NCBI GenBank assembly: GCA_029531795.1 | Contig: JAPEIS010000004.1 | Span: 1-64,000, forward strand | Length of the DNA stretch: 64,000 nucleotides | Direction: 5' to 3' | Origin: Sclerotinia nivalis | Lineage: Eukaryota; Ascomycota; Leotiomycetes; Helotiales; Sclerotiniaceae | Part shown: positions 47,291-60,208 of the stretch, in pieces | Position numbering within the stretch: the stretch's first letter is position 1 | Layout: each line of letters begins with the position of its first letter | Program-made: the position numbers and the translations under genes | The notes under the pieces: generated by a model | What the model saw: only the letters and a program-made list of their open reading frames with translations | What the model was told of the DNA's origin: nothing | Databases searched by the model: none

Positions 47291-50200
47291 GAGTGGTCGT
47301 AATTGTGTGTGTGTGATATTTTTCGTCCGAGGCTCTGTGCGAAGCACAGGCCTCAAATTCCCAATTGGGACAAAGGACGCCAGGGGAGGAAGGCCTCTGG
47401 GTTTCTAACTAGCTAATCTAAATTTACTAGTATTATATATGCTAAATGCTTCAGCAGGGTTTATATGATTGCTATTGTGTATTGAGTTAATCCTTTGGGT
47501 AGATATTTCAGCTGTTCTTTACAATATAGTTAGATTTTTCGATTTCTGATCTTTTCTTTTTCGTTATTGCAATTGAGCTTTTTAATATGATTTTATCAAT
47601 ATAAATTTTTTTTTTTTTTTTAAAGTTTATACAAATTTAGTTTTTCCGAATCAAAACCCAACGTTTTATACAAAGAAAATCCAAAAATAATATAAAATAA
47701 AAATAAAAAATAAAAATCAAAGTAATCCTTTAATCAATAAGTTGTATAGGGAATCGAGGATATATATCCTAATAGAATCTTGTAGATTTGAGTCAAATTG
47801 CTAGTTTCGTTGTTCCTTTTATGTTTTCCAAAAGATAAAGGATGGTTTCAGATGATAATAACTTTGAAAGGGTTTTTTGAGCATTTCCAATTTTACAAAA
47901 ATAAAAATGAAAAGGGGATTTTCTTTTCCTATATGAGTATAATATATAAGTATCTTCGTGATTGAAGTGATTGTGATACGTTGCAAAATCGTTGTGTTGA
48001 GATCTGACTACTAGAATATATCCTAGTATCGTTTGATCAAAAGAGAGTATGATCGATTTGTTATTGTAAGTTATAAAAAGATTATTGTAGCTTTGTAGTG
48101 TTGTAATTGTTTATAATTTAGTTTTTGTTGATTTGGTATTCGTTTTAGTAATTCTTTTTAAGGAGGCAAAAGTGTAAATAGGATCAGATAGGAATAAAAG
48201 AGTTATTCTCTTTTTAGCTGTTTTATTTGTTGTTTCGTTTCCAGGGATATTCAAGTATTTAGGAACTCATCGAATTCGAATTGAGCTAGGGTAAGTATGT
48301 GGTAAACGGGGCCTGAAAGGTCAAGCTGTAGTTAGTTTGCAGAATTCTTCGAATATAGATTGAAAGGATTTAGTAGAATAAGAATCTAATCGTATAGCAA
48401 TTTTTAGATTATTCAAGAAAATCCAGAGGTCTGTAACGAATCTAGTTGAGGATAACTGTATTGCTATTTGAATACTTTTCAAAGTTACAATTGCTTCGGT
48501 ATTGAAGATTTCAGTATTACAGCTTAATGAGAAAGCTTATCGATCTATTTGCAGATTATATTGATAAATCATTGATTTACCTTCTATAACATTATTTAGA
48601 GCTTCGTTTTTCGAATCATCGAAGAAGATTTGTAAATTACTTTTTGGAATTGTAAATATAAATCTTTCGAAATCCTTAGCTGTTTGTTCCTTTGAACGAT
48701 CGAAAAGGCTATCGATCCGGGTTTCTGTGATAATATATGATTCTTTGTTTCTTTAAGGAGAAAAAGCAATTGAATTGATATATTCAGTTTTTAGAAGAGC
48801 TAAAATAATTCTTGAGAATTTTGATTCAGTAGTTCTAGCTTCAGTTTTAGCTAAGATATTTTTGATTCGAATTCGAAGGGGATGTTTAGGATCTAGCCGA
48901 ACCATTCGGGCAACGAAGCTTTGGGATATCAAATTTAGCTTAATCTCAGGAGGTATCAGATTTGATTCCTTGTATAGAGTAGCAGTATTAGTTGTACGGA
49001 ATATAGGGAGGATTGTTCGAGTGTTAGTTAGTACAATCTTATTCAAAAGTTTCAAATGTTTATTCATTTGATTTGAGATTGTAAAGTTTAGACTTCGTTT
49101 TCTAGTTTAATTAGGCCATTAGATTTTGGTTGTAAAATAGTATTTCTTCAGAATACAGATTATAATTGTTCTTTGAAGCAAAATTGATAGAATGCTTTGA
49201 ATTGTTCTTTCAAGTAAATATAATATATTTGTAATTGTAAAAGCCTTAACTGAAAAGATCTGGATATAAAATTTGAAATTCAGTTTCCTATTGAAGTAAA
49301 CTCCCAATTATTTTAATAGGTTTGATTTCTTTATTATTGAAAGATTTTCTGTATAGATAATGGGACTTTCGATATCTTTCTTGAAGCCTTTGAAGAAATG
49401 AATCAATTCAGACTTTATAGAATCGAAAATGATCCTTTTAGATTTGTTTCAATCTAAAACCTTCAGCATTTCGGATTGTAATTGATTACAATTAGATTGT
49501 AAGTTTGAAGAAAAAGCTATTAATATAATATTGTCTGTATATCCAAATCTTCGAGTAAGATTGTTTAATTAAAACAAAGAGGCTATATAAAGCATAAAAA
49601 GAATAAACGAAATTGGGGAATCTTATGGTAAACTACATTCAATATTAGTATTGGGCTTTATTTCGTTATCAAACTGAATACAAATTATTCGATTTGTAAA
49701 GAACGATTGTATCTATCGAATTAGATTATCAGATTATTCTTGTTCCTTAAATCGATGAATCAAATGTTCTAGAAGAATAGTATCAAAAGTATTTTTGATA
49801 TCTATAATTAATAAGGTAGTTTTAGAATCTGAATTCAAAGTTATTTCCAAATTATGTGTAAGGCAAGTTGTGAGATCGATTGATGAATGCAGGGGAAGCG
49901 TTTCGAATTGTTGCTTGGTTAGTACTTTGAAAGTTATAACAATCCAGGATATCTTCTTTGTAATTAAATATTCGAGATCTTTTCCTAATACTGAAAGCAG
50001 GATTATTGGTTTATAGAATTTAGAGCTTATATGATTTGATTTATTCGATTTCGGAACGATAGCTATAATTGCTGATCGGAAGTATTTAAAGTGGTAATCT
50101 ATTTCGAAGCATTTTTGAAAGAATTGTAAGATATATAATTCGATCAGTGATTATACTAATTGTAGAATCTTGGTAGGGATTTCGTTTATTCCTGAAGCTG

Positions 50201-53153
50201 TATTATCTGTATGAAGGATAGCAGTTTGAATATCCTGAATTGTAATAACAGGAAAAACAATTGAACAAATGAAAATTGAAAACGAATCAAATAGGATATC
50301 GTTAATTTCAATTGTATTGGTTAATAGATTATTGATAAATAAATCTTTTTTAGTTTGAATTGTTATAGTAAAAAAATGATCTAAAGGATCTACTAAAGAA
50401 GAAATTCGATATATTCTAGCTGATTGATGTTATTTTATTATTTTAAAGATATCTTTTATTTTCTTGATTGAATCAAGTTTAGAAAACCAGAATTCCTTTT
50501 TCGCTTTTTTGACAACCTTTCGAAGATTTTGTTTTGATTCTAAAAAATTGTTCGTTCGGTTTTCTTGAACAGTTATTCGATAGATTTTGTTCCATTATAA
50601 TTGATTTGTGTTTCGATCGAGTGATTTTTAAATTGATCCTGTATATACTAATTGTAAAGCTTGAATGATATTTAAAGTTAATTTATCAAGATTTGTAATC
50701 GTATTCAGAATTAGTAAATCTAGATTCAATAAATTCTCTATTAATAAAGTAGAAAAGAATTTTTTGTCTAATGTATTGATTCGGAATCTTTGAATCAGGT
50801 TTTGAAATTTTGTATTCCAATTCAAAGTTGTCAATAAGGATCGATGATCAGAAATTGTATCCAAATGTGGTGCAGAAGCTGTATTGGTTGTATATAATCC
50901 TGAAAGGAAAGCTAGATTGAAAACGTTGCCCAAATTGTAAATAGATTTATCGATTGTAGAAAGAAAGTTGAAAGAATTTATATCTAACTAGATTATAAAA
51001 GATTCTGTAGAATTTGAATGTAAAAAGTAAAAGGGATTCCATTTCGAATGATAAAGATTTAGATCTCTTACAAGGAATGTAGAATTTAAAATATTCGAAG
51101 ATAAATCAAAAAGAGTTTGTACTATTTGGTTTTCATTTGCATAATTTTTAAAAACATTATAAATATTAATGATTATAAAAATAGAACTAGTTAAAGATTG
51201 AATTTATAAAAATAATAAATCCCGGAAGGATACAGACCGAAGTTGAGTAGTTTGAATATTTGTACTTTTATGGGTGTAAGATATCATACGAGATCGGGTT
51301 TCCCAGCTGTCGAGTAATGTGAAAGTTTTATAAGCAGGATAGGATTTAATAATTCGGTGTAAAATATTCGAGAATATATAAAGTTCTTGAATCAAAACTA
51401 TATCAATATAAGAATTATTGGCTAAGAAAAGTACTAATTTATGTAAAGTAGCATTTTTAGCTACATTAACTTGTAAAATGGTTAATGATTTAGAAGATAA
51501 TTTGGGATTATATATTAAAAAAAATAAAAAAAAGAGAAGCTTCTAATATAATAAAACGATTAAAAAGATTAGAAAAAAATAGTATCAATAAAGATAGTAT
51601 TGAAGGAGTTCGGATTGAAGTTGAAAAAGTAATAGATTCCTCTATAAAGAAATCGGTTTTTGGAATTCGAAAGTATTTTGTATTAGTATAAGTTCTAACC
51701 CTAACTTCTTTTGAGGTTTTTTGGATAGTTTGTTTTTCCGATTTGCTTTTGGGGTTTTTGTTAGTAAAACAAAAGGGGCAATATAGATCGTTTATAAAAT
51801 GAAGGCCTTTACAGTGTAGGCATTTCGTTGGGCAAACATAAATTATATTGTATCGAATTGAATAATTCTTTTCTGTATATTCGGTTGTGTTACAGATTCG
51901 GTATCTTTCTGGACGAAAGCAAATTCGAGTATTGTACTATTGAAAGTATCGAATACATTGGATTATTTTGGATTTGAAAACGATTTGGAAAGTGTTAATT
52001 GTAGTTCCTAGAATCCGAAGGTTTTTGGGAAGGATTGTATATTGCAAAACTGGGAAATTCAAAAACCAAATAGAATTATACAATCCGGATTCTTTGTTTT
52101 ATATAAATTCAATTGTTTGGATCGTTTGTTGTCCTGTATTATCGTAAATAACATCGAGTATGATTTTCAATTCGATTGGGACGATAATCAATTGTTGTGA
52201 ATCTTCTAGAGTTGTAACGGTTCGTGGAATGTAATTCAATCGATAGGTAATCTATGATTGTTGTCGTTCGATTTTGCAGGTTTCGAATACTTTTTCGATT
52301 ATATTTGAAAGGTTTTCTAAAGTTATTAAGTTCGCTAGAGAGTTCGTATATAATGCAAACCCAATATTTATTGTTTGGATTTTTTTTAGAAGTTTAACAT
52401 CGTTTCCTAATTGTCCTTTTAATATATTAAGTATAGCGAAGGAATCGACTTTTCGAGTTAGATAATCGAATCCAATTCGAACAAAAAAACGAGTATCAGT
52501 TTTGTATAAGATTTGAAATTGAGTTTTGGATTGAGATCCAGTTCGATTCCCATTTTTTGGATTTGTAGATTGTATAATTGATAATAAAGGAATCGCAGCC
52601 TTTTGAGTATAAGTGGAATCCTTGAAATATTGGATTGTAGAAAGGACTCTTATAGATTTAACGATTTCAGATGCGAATACCAATTGAGAGGTTTGTGTAT
52701 CAGGGTCAGGGAGATTAGCAGAAGTTTTGGTAAAAGATTTAATGAATCGAGAAGGATAAAATTTATTGATAAATACATCGAAATATTTATTTACTGTAAA
52801 AAAGATATCAGTATATAGTGCAATCAAGGGTTTTCGAAGTTGAGCAAGGAGAGCCCGAATTGTTTCGGTATTGAGATAATTGTTCTATAACAAAACGATG
52901 GGGCTAAAAATCTATTGATCTTCATTTGCTCTATTAATAATAGTATTAACTGTATTAATGAAAGCTTGAGAAAAAGAGAGGATCGAGGGGGCAGGAGGTA
53001 TAGTGGCGGAAACGCGTCCGTACAGCGCCTGCCGGGGCTGAAAAGTTTCGTTTTTAAATCCTATAGATGATAAGAACGATCGATTGATCAATAAAACGCG
53101 ATAATAAACGCATTTTTCGAAAAATACAATTCTTCCAAAAGGTTGTGTGTTTA
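47291..53153 (-). mobile_element. LINE 2 (minus strand), about 5.85 kb
   Basis: On the minus strand a 5' leader begins near 53150. ORF1 follows (segment 52827-52252: NKYFDVFINKFYPSRF, FTKTSANLPDPDTQTSQLV). ORF2 comes next: endonuclease end at 50933-50628 (FLSGLYTTNTASAPHLDTISDHRSLLTTLNW), reverse transcriptase about 50600-49200, a post-RT region at 49067-48753 (PIFRTTNTATLYKESN, LDPKHPLRIR) and RNase H about 48640-48250. A GC-normal 3' UTR (47540-47303) ends in CACACACACA. The target copy TTAGAGTGGTCGTAA is identical at 47288-47302 and 53151-53165. Coding parts are full of stops. Long, exact target copies and a simple 3' tail are LINE hallmarks. Confidence 0.82.
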
Positions 53154-54072
53154 GAGTGGTCGTAATGTGTGTGTGATATTTTTCGTCCGAGGCTCTGTGC
53201 GAAGCACAGGCCTCAAATTCCCAATTGGGACAAAGGCGCCAGGGGAGGAAGGCCTCTGGGTTTCTGAGCTAGTTATATAAAAACCCTTTTCAGGGAAAAA
53301 TGCTAATTTAATGAATGTGTTATGTGCTTTAGCAGGGTTTACATGATTGCCGTTATGTGTTGAGTTAATCCCTTGGGCGGATATATCAGCTGTTCTTTTC
53401 AATACAGTAAATCGTCCCTAGTCTATATGATCTCTCCCCTAATCCGCATCCTTTATAGTATAATTAAGTATTCCAATCGTTTTCCCTCTCATCCCTTATA
53501 ACAATCCGTCTCTATACGAAACCTTGTAGCCAATTATAATCCAGAGATGTTTTCGGATCTGCCTCTACAGACTAAGGTTCACTCAAGCATCGTCGTCCCC
53601 CTATTCCCTCTGCCCTTTCGTAGTTTCCTATTACCTGCCTCTACCACAAATCGAGATTGTAATAAATTTCAGATTCGAATCGTTCAGGACACCGAAGAAG
53701 ACTAGTTCCCAAACTAGGGTTATTATTTTCTTCCGACATGAAAATCCTGCAAGGTACTCCAGAGGAGTCAATCGTCCATATCAATAGTCGTACAGAGCAC
53801 CAAGTCGTACACCTAGTTAGGACGAATGATGGCTTTGTTGCTAATTGTCATTATCGCAGTATGGTCCTCTGTTCTGGTCGTTGTTGGTTAGTGAAGTGAA
53901 GTGAAAATTTTTTCGCCCTTATGAAAAACCCCAATTCTCAACCCAATCCAGCCCTTCCAGCTCTGCCACGCGTTCTCTCGTCAGCTCAGATGAATGCCAA
54001 AAGCATCACCAGTTCGTAGCCAGCACCGCGTACAGGTGAGAGATCCGTCTTCGCTGGCCTGAGTGGTCGTAA
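53154..54072 (-). mobile_element. Non-autonomous element sharing the LINE 2 3' end
   Basis: The 53166-53408 part is nearly identical to the LINE 2 3' UTR at 47303-47535 (same CGTCCGAGGCTCTGTGCGAAG and GGAAGGCCTCTGGGTTTCT blocks). The remaining 53409-54060 is GC-normal, non-coding and unrelated to LINE 2. Target copies GAGTGGTCGTAA stand at 53154-53165 and 54061-54072. I infer that it was inserted by the LINE 2 machinery; it may be a SINE-like or chimeric retro-copy. Confidence 0.7.
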
Positions 54073-54479
54073 GAACAAACAAGTATAGGTCATATTAGTA
54101 CCAAAAGTCATGTGATAGACCCTGCATATTATATATGCAAAGAAAAGGTCCAATAAAATTATAGATCCAATAAGATTGTAGGTCCAATAGATTGTAGATC
54201 CAACAAAATTGTAGGTTCAATAGAATTCTAGGTCTAGGATCTTTCGAGGTCCTGAAAGCTCCAAGTACGAAGGTCTATATAAACAAGATGGATTCCTTTA
54301 TTTGTAGAATTTTGTATTTAAGAATAATCATTAGTTTAATATTATAATTATTATATAATATAATCGTTATATTTTTTATTCTCATTAAACCCTTATTTGA
54401 TCTTTAATAAAAACTATCACAATCTTTTTATAAATCCCTTAATCATTTCTTAGTAATAAAGGATTGTAACAGTATAACA

Positions 54480-57400
54480 CTTTGAACACTCTTACTAATT
54501 CAAACACCGACTTAATATATTTCACTTCGAATTATATTTTCACAAAACTCCATCATCAATATCCTTCCGAACAATAATAATAACAATAACAACGATAATA
54601 ATATCGAACTACCAAATGCCGACCCTATCCCAATACAGATTACAGAAACCTTACAAGTAGTAATGCTTGACAAGTATTACAGCAATCGAAAGGAATTCGA
54701 AATCTTTTTATTCCAAACCGAAATGTATTTCAAATTCAATACTGCCAAATTTGTAACTCCCGATAGTTATAATCTGTATACCTCCTTTTACCTTTATAAA
54801 GAAACAGCTAAATGAATTCAACTTTATTTTAGAGATTATTTCATCAAATCTAGAGATTATTGTATAATAGTTATATGAACCATTTTCGAAAGCTTTGTAG
54901 GATTCAAGAGAGAAATCGAACAAGTGTTTAGGGATATCGACGAAGTTAAGATAACCGAACGAAAACTATTCATTTTAAAACAAATTGAAGTAGCAATCAA
55001 TTATACTACAGAATTCAGACAATATATTAATCAAACTGGATAGAATCAATAAACTTTGCTAAGTCATTTCTATTGTAACCTTAAAGATCATATAAAATTG
55101 GAATTTGCAAAAAATATCGAAGCTATAAATATCAACGAAATAATAGAACTTGCAATTAAGATCGATAATCAGTTTTACGAATATCAATAAAACAAGAAGT
55201 TCCAAAACTATTCAAATCAGAATTACAAGTGAAATGAAGGAAGACAATATCAAGTTAGAAATGAAAACTATGAAAATCCAATAAAGTTGAATACTATCAT
55301 CTGAGGAAAGCCATCCAAAAAGAAAATGGATAAATACAGAAATAAGAAGTTATATTTCGAATATAAACAATCAAAATATAGAACTGTAATTCATCGTTAA
55401 AAGAAACAAGGAAACTTCAATCGGAATAAGAAACCTTGAAAGGATAAGAAGCAATTTAATACAATATTCATATCCCAATTATGTATTCTAAATTATATGG
55501 ATTTAGATTTTAAAGAACAATTGAAGGATAATCAATTCGAAGAATCAGAAGATTCAGAAGAAGAATCAATTTTGTAAATCGATCGAAAACCAAGTTCAAA
55601 AGAACTCTGGACTATATAGTATATCGACGAATAAAATTGTCGAATTTGGAAATTTGAAGAAACAAATGAAGGAACTTACAATAACGATTTAAATGTAAAA
55701 AGCATTGTAAAGGGAGAAACTTATAAAGCAAGAATTATCGATAAGTATAGAATCTTATAGTACAAAATTATAATCAATTTTTCCTTTATCAAAAAAACCT
55801 TATATTATTATATGAAAATACCCGAATTAGAAGAAATATGGGAAGTTATTTATTTTTATCACGATATTAATTATCCTATATACAAGATATATCTAATATG
55901 ATAGGTAGGGGATGAATATTTAGTGCAAATCCAAATTATACAATTTTTACAAACAATAGGACATTTTCTCTAAATTATATAAGGATTATCTTTAGTTATT
56001 AAATGGAAAAATATGCTCGACAACGAGATTTCAGTTGATCAAGTAATTATAAACGATAAGGAAGAAGATTATTGGATATTTCTTTATTGAATCAGTTAAA
56101 TCGCTTAATTGATCAAATTGATTAAATTGATTAAATTGATCAAAACAACTGAACGGGTCAAAATAGGCAATTAAACGTTACAGGATACAGCGGATAGATT
56201 AATCTGATGGTTATAATCAATGGGTACCGATTCAGAGCTATGATAAATTCTGGAGTAATCAGAAATTTTATTGTACAAGAAGTTATATAAGAAGTTGATA
56301 TAAAATTCCAAATGAAGAAATATTTATATATATTGCAATTAATAAACGAACAATTAATTGATGCTGAAAATGGAATAATACGAATGGAGATCAAGCTAAC
56401 AAAAATGTAGATAGATGAACATTACGAATTCATACAACTTAATATGGTTTCATTAAGGAATCATTAGATTATATTGGGTATATTATAGTTGATACAATAC
56501 AATCCCAATATTAATTGGAATCAAGGAACTTTGATACTCGATCAATACAATTGCGATCATCGAGATACGCACGAGTTTGCAAAACTGAACATATACTTTA
56601 AAGAGTTGAAAGCGAACAACCCTATCGATGTAGGATATCGAATCCAGAATCCCTCATTAACGGATATACTAGTAGAGTATAAGAAATATATAAAGTTTTT
56701 TGAGGAAAGAAAAGGCTATAAGGCTTTATCAGAATATAAACCGTAGGATTACGAAATAGTGTTAATGGAAGAAAAGATACCTCCATTTGGATTTATTTAT
56801 CAAATATCGGAAGGAGATTTGAAGATACTCAAGGAATATATTGACAACAGTTTAAAGAAAGGATAAATCAAAGAATCCATCTTACAAACAATTAGCCTTA
56901 TATTATATACATCTAAAAAGAATGGAACTAAGAGGCTATATATAGATTACTACAAATTCAACGATATAATAATCAAGGATCGATATCCACCTCTATTAGC
57001 TACAGAATTGAAAGATCGATTAGGGAAAACTAAAATCTTCTTCAAATTTGATTTACAAAACGATTTCTATCTAATCAGAATGAAAAAAGGTAAAAAATGG
57101 AAAACAATATTCAGAACTCGATACGGATTATACGAATATTAGATTATACTATTTGGACTAATTAATGCATTAGTAATATGTATATATTTGGTAAACAATG
57201 TATTAAGAAAGTATTTCGATATTTGTTGTATTTGTTATTTGGACAATATATTAATCTATTCAGAAACTCTAGAATAATATATTCAAGATATCAACAATAT
57301 TTTAGTATACTTGAAAAAAGCAAACCTTCAATACAAATCTAGCAAATATATATTCTATGTTACAGAAATAGAGTTTTTAGGTTATACAATCTTTCTAGAA

Positions 57401-59190
57401 GGATTCAAAATAAGTTCAGATAAATTACAGGTTATTCAAAAATGGAATCAGTCTATGAGCGTTAAGGAAGTACAATCTTTTTTAAAATTTGCCAACTTCT
57501 ATTGTAGATTCATTAAAGATTATTCGAAAATAGCAACTCCGATATCCGAAATAACTAAAAAGAATCAGAGAGAGTTTCAATAAACAAAAAAGGTATAGGA
57601 AACTTTCGAATTATTCAAATAAACCTTTATAAAAAGAACCAATACTTCTATTATTCGACTCTGAATTACTAATTGAAATCGAAACCGATTCTTCAAATTA
57701 TATTCTGAAAGCAGTATTAAACCAATCAGGAGCGAATAAGAAATAACAACCAATAGTCTATTATTCCTATAAACTATCATTAGCAAAACTAAATTATAAG
57801 ATTTATAATAAGGAGCTGCTAACTATAATCGAAGTATTTAAAGAATAAAAAGTCTATTTGAAAGGATTGAAATATACAATACAGATATATACCAATTATA
57901 AAAATCTAATTTACTTCATTACAACAAAAGAATTAAATAAATAGTAGATCAAATAATCCGAAACTATAACTATCTACAATTTTTGTATTTCATATATCAA
58001 AGAAACAGAAAACATTAAAACCAATATTCTTAATAGAAAACCGGAATATTTACAAAATAAAGTATACAAAATATATACAATCTTAAAAAAAAAAGATGAT
58101 ATATTAGTATATAATAAACTACAATTCATTGCTTCCTTTAGAATTGATTATAGTATAATCAAAAAGCAATTGAAAGTAGAATATAAACAAGATACTATTA
58201 CGAAACGAATCCTCAAGAATATAAACAATCTAAAAAAGGGATTCAGTATCGATAAAGAGTTTATATATTTCTACAATAAATTATATATATTTTCTAAATT
58301 AATTGAAGGATATATTCAAGAACAATACAAACTTCTAATTTATAGGTATCAAAAAGTAATTAGAATTTTTATCAAAATCAAAAAAGAAATTTACTTTCCA
58401 AAAATGAGGATTACAATTGAAAAAGTAATTGGGAATTGCAATATTTGTATACAAAACAAAACTGCTAGACATGTTTCATATAATCAGTTCAAGACCTCTG
58501 AATTATTTATTCAATTATGGAAGTCTATCGTATGGGATTTCGTAATAAAACTATCTATATCTAAAGAATCAATTACATTAAAGAAATACGATTCTATTTT
58601 AGTAATGATAGATAGATTAACGAAATTCGTTTATATGATATCATTTTGTAAGAAATGGATGATAGATAATCTGGTTTATATATTCCTACGAAATATAGTT
58701 AGTATTTATAATATATTAAAAGAAATAATTTCAGATAAGAATAAACTTTTTATATCAAAATTTTGGACTATTCTTATAGTATTACTTGAAATTAAACGCA
58801 AACTATCTATTGTGTTTCATTTTCAAATAAATGGCTAAATAGAATGTTTAAATCAAACAATGGAAGTTTATCTATATTGCTATATCAATTATAAACAAGA
58901 CAATTAGGTTGAACTATTATTTTTAATTCAATTTGTATATAATACATCGAAGACAGAAACAATAAAGATAATACTAATATATATTAACTATAGATATACT
59001 TCATTAATCTATCGTTCATTATTCCTACAAACAATGAATACTGATGAAGTTATAAAAGATATATCGGAAATCAAGGAACTATACGAACAGCTTTCATTGG
59101 ATCTGCAGTTCATAGCCTTAAGAATAGCTGTATATTATAATAAATCACAAAATATAGGATCTATTTTTAAAAAAGGGGATAAAGTTTATT
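54480..59190 (+). pseudogene. Gypsy element 2 gag-pol remnant
   Basis: Plus-strand domains in order: gag at 54570-55570 (FEIFLFQTEMYFKFNTAKF, FREYINQTGW-type block read through stops); protease about 56170-56480; reverse transcriptase 56750-57580 (YIDYYKFNDIIIKDRY, FFKFDLQNDF, and ICYLDN where the catalytic Asp pair has become Asp-Asn); RNase H about 57600-57990; integrase 58170-58840 (EIYFPKMRITIEKVIGN, CNIC zinc half, IVWDFVIKL and IISDKNKLF with catalytic Asp residues). Many stops are RIP-type. A (TTGATCAAA)n block lies at 56110-56150. Confidence 0.85.
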
Positions 59191-59192
59191 TG

Positions 59193-59429
59193 TATCACGG
59201 AGGCAGCAGACAGGATAACAGAAATCACTTTTATTGATAAGACGTAGCTCGAAGAGCTACGTTTCTACAGAAGGAACGTTTCCTTTAAATACATTTGTGT
59301 GTGCTAGGGCTCCGAGCCCTAGCGCTCTTACAGGGTACGATCACCGAGCGTGCCCCGCTCGGTGCTGGATCGGACAGGTGGAGCCTACTAAAGGGGCCGG
59401 TCCAGTGGCCCGGCCCTGACCCCGTGACA
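59193..59429 (+). mobile_element. Second copy of the 237-bp GC-rich LTR
   Basis: TATCACGG...CCCCGTGACA, 237 bp, inverted relative to the copy split by Gypsy element 1. It has the same two hairpins. Flanking bases (TTTG before, AACCA after) show no target duplication, and it sits exactly at the broken end of Gypsy element 2, so it may mark a recombination breakpoint. Short open frames across it on both strands are not genes. Confidence 0.85.
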
Positions 59430-59454
59430 AACCAATTCAAAAATCGATATTTTA

Positions 59455-60143
59455 GAGAATATCAAAAGAAATATTATTAGTACCCTTTTCCAATTAAAGA
59501 TCGATCATAGATATTTCAAATCCTACCTACAATGCTTTGGAATTTCAACAAATGATAAATGTAGATACAGAAAAAGAGAAATTCTTAATCATTTATTATT
59601 TAATTATTTTTTATATAAAAGGATAAAAAGAAAATTTTAAAAAAAATAACTTTTTTTCTAGATTTTCTATAAAATACCTATTTTATATCAAAATAGGAAT
59701 AACCAAAACCCTCGAATTTATCAATATAATTAGAATAGTTATTAGATTATAATATTTTAATTGAATATAAGGAAAAAAAGAAAAGGTAATAAAAGGAGGA
59801 GCAAAAAAAACAAAAAAGGAAAAGATAAAAGAATTGAATAATGAAATTGAAAGAAAAATGTAAACTCTTTTATAATTTTAAATAAATATTATTTCTTTTG
59901 TTATCTTTATTATATACTTTAGTATTTGTAGAACGGGATTATTCCTTAAAATTAATTTTCATTTTCTTTATTCAATTCAAAAGATTGAGTTTATTTTAAT
60001 CATTTAAATTATATACTTAGTTAGGTCTATAAGCCAGCTTACCTTTATTATATTATCTATTAGGGGTTCGTAAGAGCCTCTAGCCGTTTTAGATAGTCTT
60101 AGACTCAGTGTAGACGTTAATTTAATCAATCAATCAATCAATC
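59455..60143 (+). mobile_element. 5'-truncated LINE copy with (AATC)n tail
   Basis: From 59475 to 59750 the sequence follows the end of LINE ORF2 of copy B (QLKIGHGYFKSYLQRFGIS and KTLEFIEET regions) with RIP-like changes. From 59880 it follows the family 3' UTR to AGATAGTCTTAGACTCAGTG and the tail TAATCAATCAATCAATCAATC at 60121-60143. Confidence 0.85.
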
Positions 60144-60208
60144 TATATGAGTATAAGGGGAAATACAATTTCTTCTACCAACCCATTACAAGATGTCGCA
60201 AATACGGT

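Larger units (their letters stand above)
47216..59192 (+). mobile_element. Gypsy element 2 with 5' LTR split by two LINE-type insertions; 3' end lost
   Basis: The 5' LTR starts TGTTATGATCACGG at 47216, is interrupted at 47302, resumes at 54061 and ends GTATAACA at 54479. It is the same LTR family as Gypsy element 1 but on the other strand. The coding part 54500-59190 is collinear with element 1. It breaks off inside the integrase tail (KKGDKVYL) at 59192, where a copy of the 237-bp LTR begins; the 3' LTR and the antisense ORF are missing. Confidence 0.85.

Noticed and set aside
47303..53408. 240-bp direct repeats (47303 and 53166) as LTRs of one retrotransposon with LINE-like ORFs inside
   Set aside because: Each repeat is preceded by the target-site sequence GAGTGGTCGTAA, a third copy of which stands at 54061. 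The repeats are the 3' ends of two separately inserted minus-strand elements, not LTRs.
59191..59429. Solo LTR with its own target duplication at the end of Gypsy element 2
   Set aside because: Bases before (TTTG) and after (AACCA) do not match, so the LTR itself is kept as a feature but not called a clean insertion.
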